Origin: an uncultured Clostridia bacterium
GTDB lineage: Bacteria > Bacillota > Clostridia > Lachnospirales > Lachnospiraceae
Length of the DNA stretch: 8,541 nucleotides
Reading direction: 5' to 3'
Assembly: GCA_947304065.1 (NCBI GenBank)
Contig: CAMZAI010000121.1
Span: forward strand, 1 to 8,541
Shown here in pieces: positions 6,658-8,541 of this stretch; within the stretch, counting starts at the first letter, position 1; each line of letters starts with the position of its first letter. Under the pieces are notes generated by a model, which saw only the letters and a program-made list of their open reading frames with translations, ran no database searches and was not told the origin of the DNA. Made by a program: the position numbers and the translations under genes.

Positions 6658-6708
6658 ATGAAGAAAATTGACAAGGATGTCACCTTTTCGGGAGGCTTTT
6701 GTTTATGA
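6658..6708 (+). CDS. Possible 16-codon leader peptide
   Basis: An ATG at 6658 opens a short frame, MKKIDKDVTFSGGFCL, that ends at TGA 6706-6708. The stop overlaps the ATG of the secreted repeat protein as ATGA, an arrangement often seen in translational coupling. Its own Shine-Dalgarno is weak (GAGTGA, 6648-6653), and if transcription starts near 6647 its leader would be only about ten bases. It resembles no leader peptide I know, and a frame of this length can arise by chance. Confidence 0.2.
   Translation: MKKIDKDVTFSGGFCL
6669..6682 (+). promoter_or_regulatory. Perfect inverted repeat TGACA-AGGA-TGTCA in the leader
   Basis: A five-base-pair stem with a four-base loop lies just before the ribosome binding site. 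It could be an RNA hairpin or a protein operator. The flanking AAGG (6673-6676) can instead pair with CCTT (6683-6686), which would exclude the first hairpin, so two alternative folds exist. The TTGACA at 6668-6673 looks like a -35 element but has no -10 partner at the right distance. Confidence 0.4.
6690..6695 (+). promoter_or_regulatory. Ribosome binding site for the secreted repeat protein
   Basis: GGGAGG lies nine bases before the ATG at 6705 and supports that start over the in-frame ATG at 6735, which has no such site. CCTT at 6683-6686 can pair with GGAGG bases 6692-6695 around a TTCGG loop, so the site may be partly masked in the mRNA. Confidence 0.75.
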
Positions 6709-8541
6709 ATAGATACAAAACAAAAAAGACTGTTATGCGTGAAAGATTGCTCCAGGGATTTATGGCTGTGGCAGTCTTTATTGCGTTTATCATATTTGCG
6801 GGCGGCATCGCGGCTCAGGCGGCGACCGGATCCGTATCCGTCGAGTCGGTCGATTACAGCGACAGCACGATCACTTTGAAGATGAGTTCGGCGGATCATA
6901 TGATCTTTCTTTCGAACGCCACCCAGAAGAAGTGGGAATACGTTCCGGCGATCATTACCGACCACGGCTCGTATAAGACCGCGAAGATGGATATCTCGTG
7001 GGTTTCGCTCAGCACCAATTACGTGATGAGCTTCAAAGGCGATGTGTCGACCGAACCCATAAAGGTTACGATCCCGAAGAGAGACAACTCTCTGAAGGTT
7101 ACCTACAATATGAGCACCGGAAAGATGAATTTCACCAATGCGGGCACCAAGACCATCGAGTGGAAGAAGCGCGACTGCATGGAGTGGACAGATTATAATG
7201 AGCAGACTTTTGAGGCACAGCTGGCGGCATTTATCGACAACGGTGCTTCTCTGATGTTCAGGGTTAAGGGCACGAACGGCTCGGGCGCCGACGCAGGCAG
7301 CAGACCCGGCAAGGAAGTTACGGTCAATATCCCCAAGAAATCCACAGCTCCCACGATCGTGATCGACGATTCGAAGATGAGCCTGTCCCTTAAAAAAGGC
7401 ATGGCGTACAGATATGTTGACGAGAACGGCTATCCCGTTAATGAGGAGAGCGGATGGACAGAGATCACCGCTGACCGCCGTATGACTCTTGCAGATCTGG
7501 CTCCCGCAGCGATGTACAATGCAGAGCAGGCCGCCAAGGATGTTTATATCCAGTTCTACAAGAAGGCAACCACGAGCTCGCAGATGTCAAAGTACAGAAC
7601 GATCAAGATCCCTGCACAGCCGAGTCTTTCGACCGCAGACCTCTCCGCTGAGAACTCTCTGATCGAGTACACCAGCGCTACATCGTTCAAGCTTACGTTC
7701 AAGACCGCAGGCGAGAACAATGTGCTTGAGTACTGCATCATCACAAAGACCATGCAGGATTACGGCGTAACGATCGAAGACCTTAGCAATGACAGCATCA
7801 CATGGACAGCAGTCAGCTCGCAGACACCGATCGTGAAGTCAAAAGAGACCGATTCCAAGCTGACCGACGGCAGCCAGATATACTTCAGAAAGAAGGCTGT
7901 TAAGTCCCTTGGTGAGGAAGGCTACCAGATCGCATCACCCGCGCAGCTGCTCGGAACAGTTCATTATCCGACAGGTGCCGTAACCGAGTCTTTCAGACTT
8001 CTCCAGACCATCGAAGGAATGTGCAAGGACGGCAGCAATCCGCTTTCATTCTCATTTAAGAGTGACACAAGAGGCGAGATCGAGACGATCCAGTTCAGGA
8101 CCAGCGGCGGCAACGCAATGGGCACCGCGAAATTCACCGTAACGATCGGTGAGAATGATGATAAGACCTATAGTTACAACGTAAAGCTTACCGACCTTTC
8201 GGGCATCACCCGCAGCGACAATGTACTTTACGCATACATTTACTTCAAGGGCGAGCCTACGAACGATCCTACAAAGGCATCGATCAGGAGCAGCGAAGAG
8301 GGCGGCATCGGATTATACATCTATCCGAAGAGTGAGATAAATAATCCTTCGGGCAATCAGGAACTGTCTCATGTAGCAGACAAGCTTGGTTGGGATAATT
8401 ACGATCCCTATACTGACAAGATAAAGTTCTCAACAGCCATTAAGCGCGTATATCTTTCGAACAGAGAAGATGATCAGAAGGACTTCAGGGTTAAGGTAGA
8501 TTTCGGAACACTTTACAAACCTAACCTTGATGCTGAGGAAA
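6705..8541 (+). CDS. Secreted tandem-repeat surface protein, N-terminal part (3' end outside window)
   Basis: The frame is open for 612 codons and leaves the window without a stop. Residues 1-14 are strongly basic, 15-38 are hydrophobic, and AAQAATG suggests signal peptidase cleavage near residue 39; there is no lipobox. The exported part is rich in Thr, Ser and Lys, alternates as beta-strands do, and has few cysteines. At least four divergent units recur at about 54-125, 139-211, 224-304 and 326-421. Each has an early beta segment, a Trp (W77, W161, W251, W367), then a strand with a basic end (YVMSFKG, LMFRVKG, YIQFYKKA, QIYFRKKA) and a closing strand (VTIPKR, VNIPKK, IKIPAQ, TVHYPT). From about 440 on, the sequence looks different (FKSDTRGEIETIQFRTSGG) and may begin another domain. 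I do not recognise the family. A cell-surface or adhesin-like structural role is likely, but function is unknown, and wall-anchoring or dockerin modules could lie beyond the edge. Confidence 0.85.
   Translation, partial: MNRYKTKKTVMRERLLQGFMAVAVFIAFIIFAGGIAAQAATGSVSVESVDYSDSTITLKMSSADHMIFLSNATQKKWEYVPAIITDHGSYKTAKMDISWVSLSTNYVMSFKGDVSTEPIKVTIPKRDNSLKVTYNMSTGKMNFTNAGTKTIEWKKRDCMEWTDYNEQTFEAQLAAFIDNGASLMFRVKGTNGSGADAGSRPGKEVTVNIPKKSTAPTIVIDDSKMSLSLKKGMAYRYVDENGYPVNEESGWTEITADRRMTLADLAPAAMYNAEQAAKDVYIQFYKKATTSSQMSKYRTIKIPAQPSLSTADLSAENSLIEYTSATSFKLTFKTAGENNVLEYCIITKTMQDYGVTIEDLSNDSITWTAVSSQTPIVKSKETDSKLTDGSQIYFRKKAVKSLGEEGYQIASPAQLLGTVHYPTGAVTESFRLLQTIEGMCKDGSNPLSFSFKSDTRGEIETIQFRTSGGNAMGTAKFTVTIGENDDKTYSYNVKLTDLSGITRSDNVLYAYIYFKGEPTNDPTKASIRSSEEGGIGLYIYPKSEINNPSGNQELSHVADKLGWDNYDPYTDKIKFSTAIKRVYLSNREDDQKDFRVKVDFGTLYKPNLDAEE
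6864..7967 (+). repeat. Four divergent tandem protein repeats in the secreted protein
   Basis: The repeats cover residues about 54-125, 139-211, 224-304 and 326-421 of the secreted protein, 70-96 residues each. Common marks in order are a Trp followed by a polar segment (KWEYVPA, EWTDYNE, GWTEITA, TWTAVSS), a strand ending in Lys (SFKG, RVKG, FYKK, FRKK), and a terminal strand with Pro (VTIP, VNIP, IKIP, VHYP). No DNA-level identity is evident, so the duplications are old. Boundaries are approximate and set by eye. Confidence 0.6.

Larger units (their letters stand above)
6565..6704 (+). other. AT-rich intergenic leader between mraY and the secreted repeat protein
   Basis: This 140-base gap follows the mraY TAA. 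I see no stem followed by a T-run, so no intrinsic terminator for the upstream operon. It contains a SigD-like promoter candidate (6614-6640), a perfect inverted repeat (6669-6682), a Shine-Dalgarno partly held in a weak hairpin (6683-6695) and a 16-codon ORF (6658-6708). Its A/T-richness contrasts with the GC-richer genes on both sides. Confidence 0.6.

Noticed and set aside
6668..6673. Perfect TTGACA as a -35 element for the secreted protein gene
   Set aside because: Seventeen bases downstream lies the ribosome binding site GGAGGC, not a -10 element, and no TATAAT-like hexamer occurs at 16-18 bases. The bases are better explained as part of the TGACA/TGTCA inverted repeat.
6426..6965. Minus-strand frame of 179 codons across the mraY end and the secreted protein start
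   Set aside because: It overlaps two supported genes and their intergenic control region, and has no recognisable domain.
6998..7753. Short frames on both strands within the secreted protein region
   Set aside because: The + strand frame beginning at 6705 has a ribosome binding site, a signal peptide and continuous repeat structure to the window end, so the short frames are shadows of it.

Overview
The window reads as chromosomal DNA of a Gram-positive anaerobe of the Clostridia, most likely a gut or rumen Lachnospiraceae-like bacterium. This is inferred from the AAGGAGA and GGGAGG-type ribosome binding sites, a lipoprotein with a long Pro/Thr/Asp/Ala linker, a CotH-family surface protein, a cytoplasmic GH94 sugar phosphorylase, and a MraY variant whose GKPRGAG and PIHDHVRK motifs I associate with Lachnospiraceae. 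Base composition looks like roughly 50-55% GC (judged by eye). All genes are on the + strand. I saw no tRNA, rRNA, CRISPR array, insertion sequence, phage gene or replication origin.

Layout: (1) 1-1109, the 3' part of hflX, a ribosome-associated GTPase, cut by the left edge. (2) 1110-1229, a gap holding a possible sigma-A promoter, a cre/LacI-type operator-like site and a strong ribosome binding site. (3) 1230-6564, three closely spaced genes (gaps of 18 and 16 bases) that look like one transcription unit: a GH94 glycoside phosphorylase, a CotH-kinase-family lipoprotein with a chitobiase/HEX_C-like domain, and a MraY-family phospho-MurNAc-pentapeptide transferase. (4) 6565-6704, an AT-rich leader with a sigma-28/SigD-like promoter candidate, small hairpins at the next ribosome binding site, and a 16-codon ORF overlapping the next start. 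(5) 6705-8541, the first 612 codons of a secreted protein with at least four divergent tandem beta-type repeats, still open at the right edge.

How the genes may work together: the phosphorylase would split an imported beta-linked disaccharide with phosphate inside the cell. The CotH lipoprotein sits outside the membrane, and MraY makes lipid I for the wall. Their shared transcription is suggested by spacing only, and no common pathway is evident. It may simply join sugar use, the cell surface and wall growth. The last gene appears to be a separate unit for an exported surface protein, possibly under the motility sigma factor.

The items most worth a second look are the unrecognised repeat protein, its SigD-like promoter and structured leader, the His-to-Gln change in the phosphate site of the GH94 enzyme, and the unusual GH94-CotH-MraY grouping. 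I did not find a clear, complete, novel multi-gene system.
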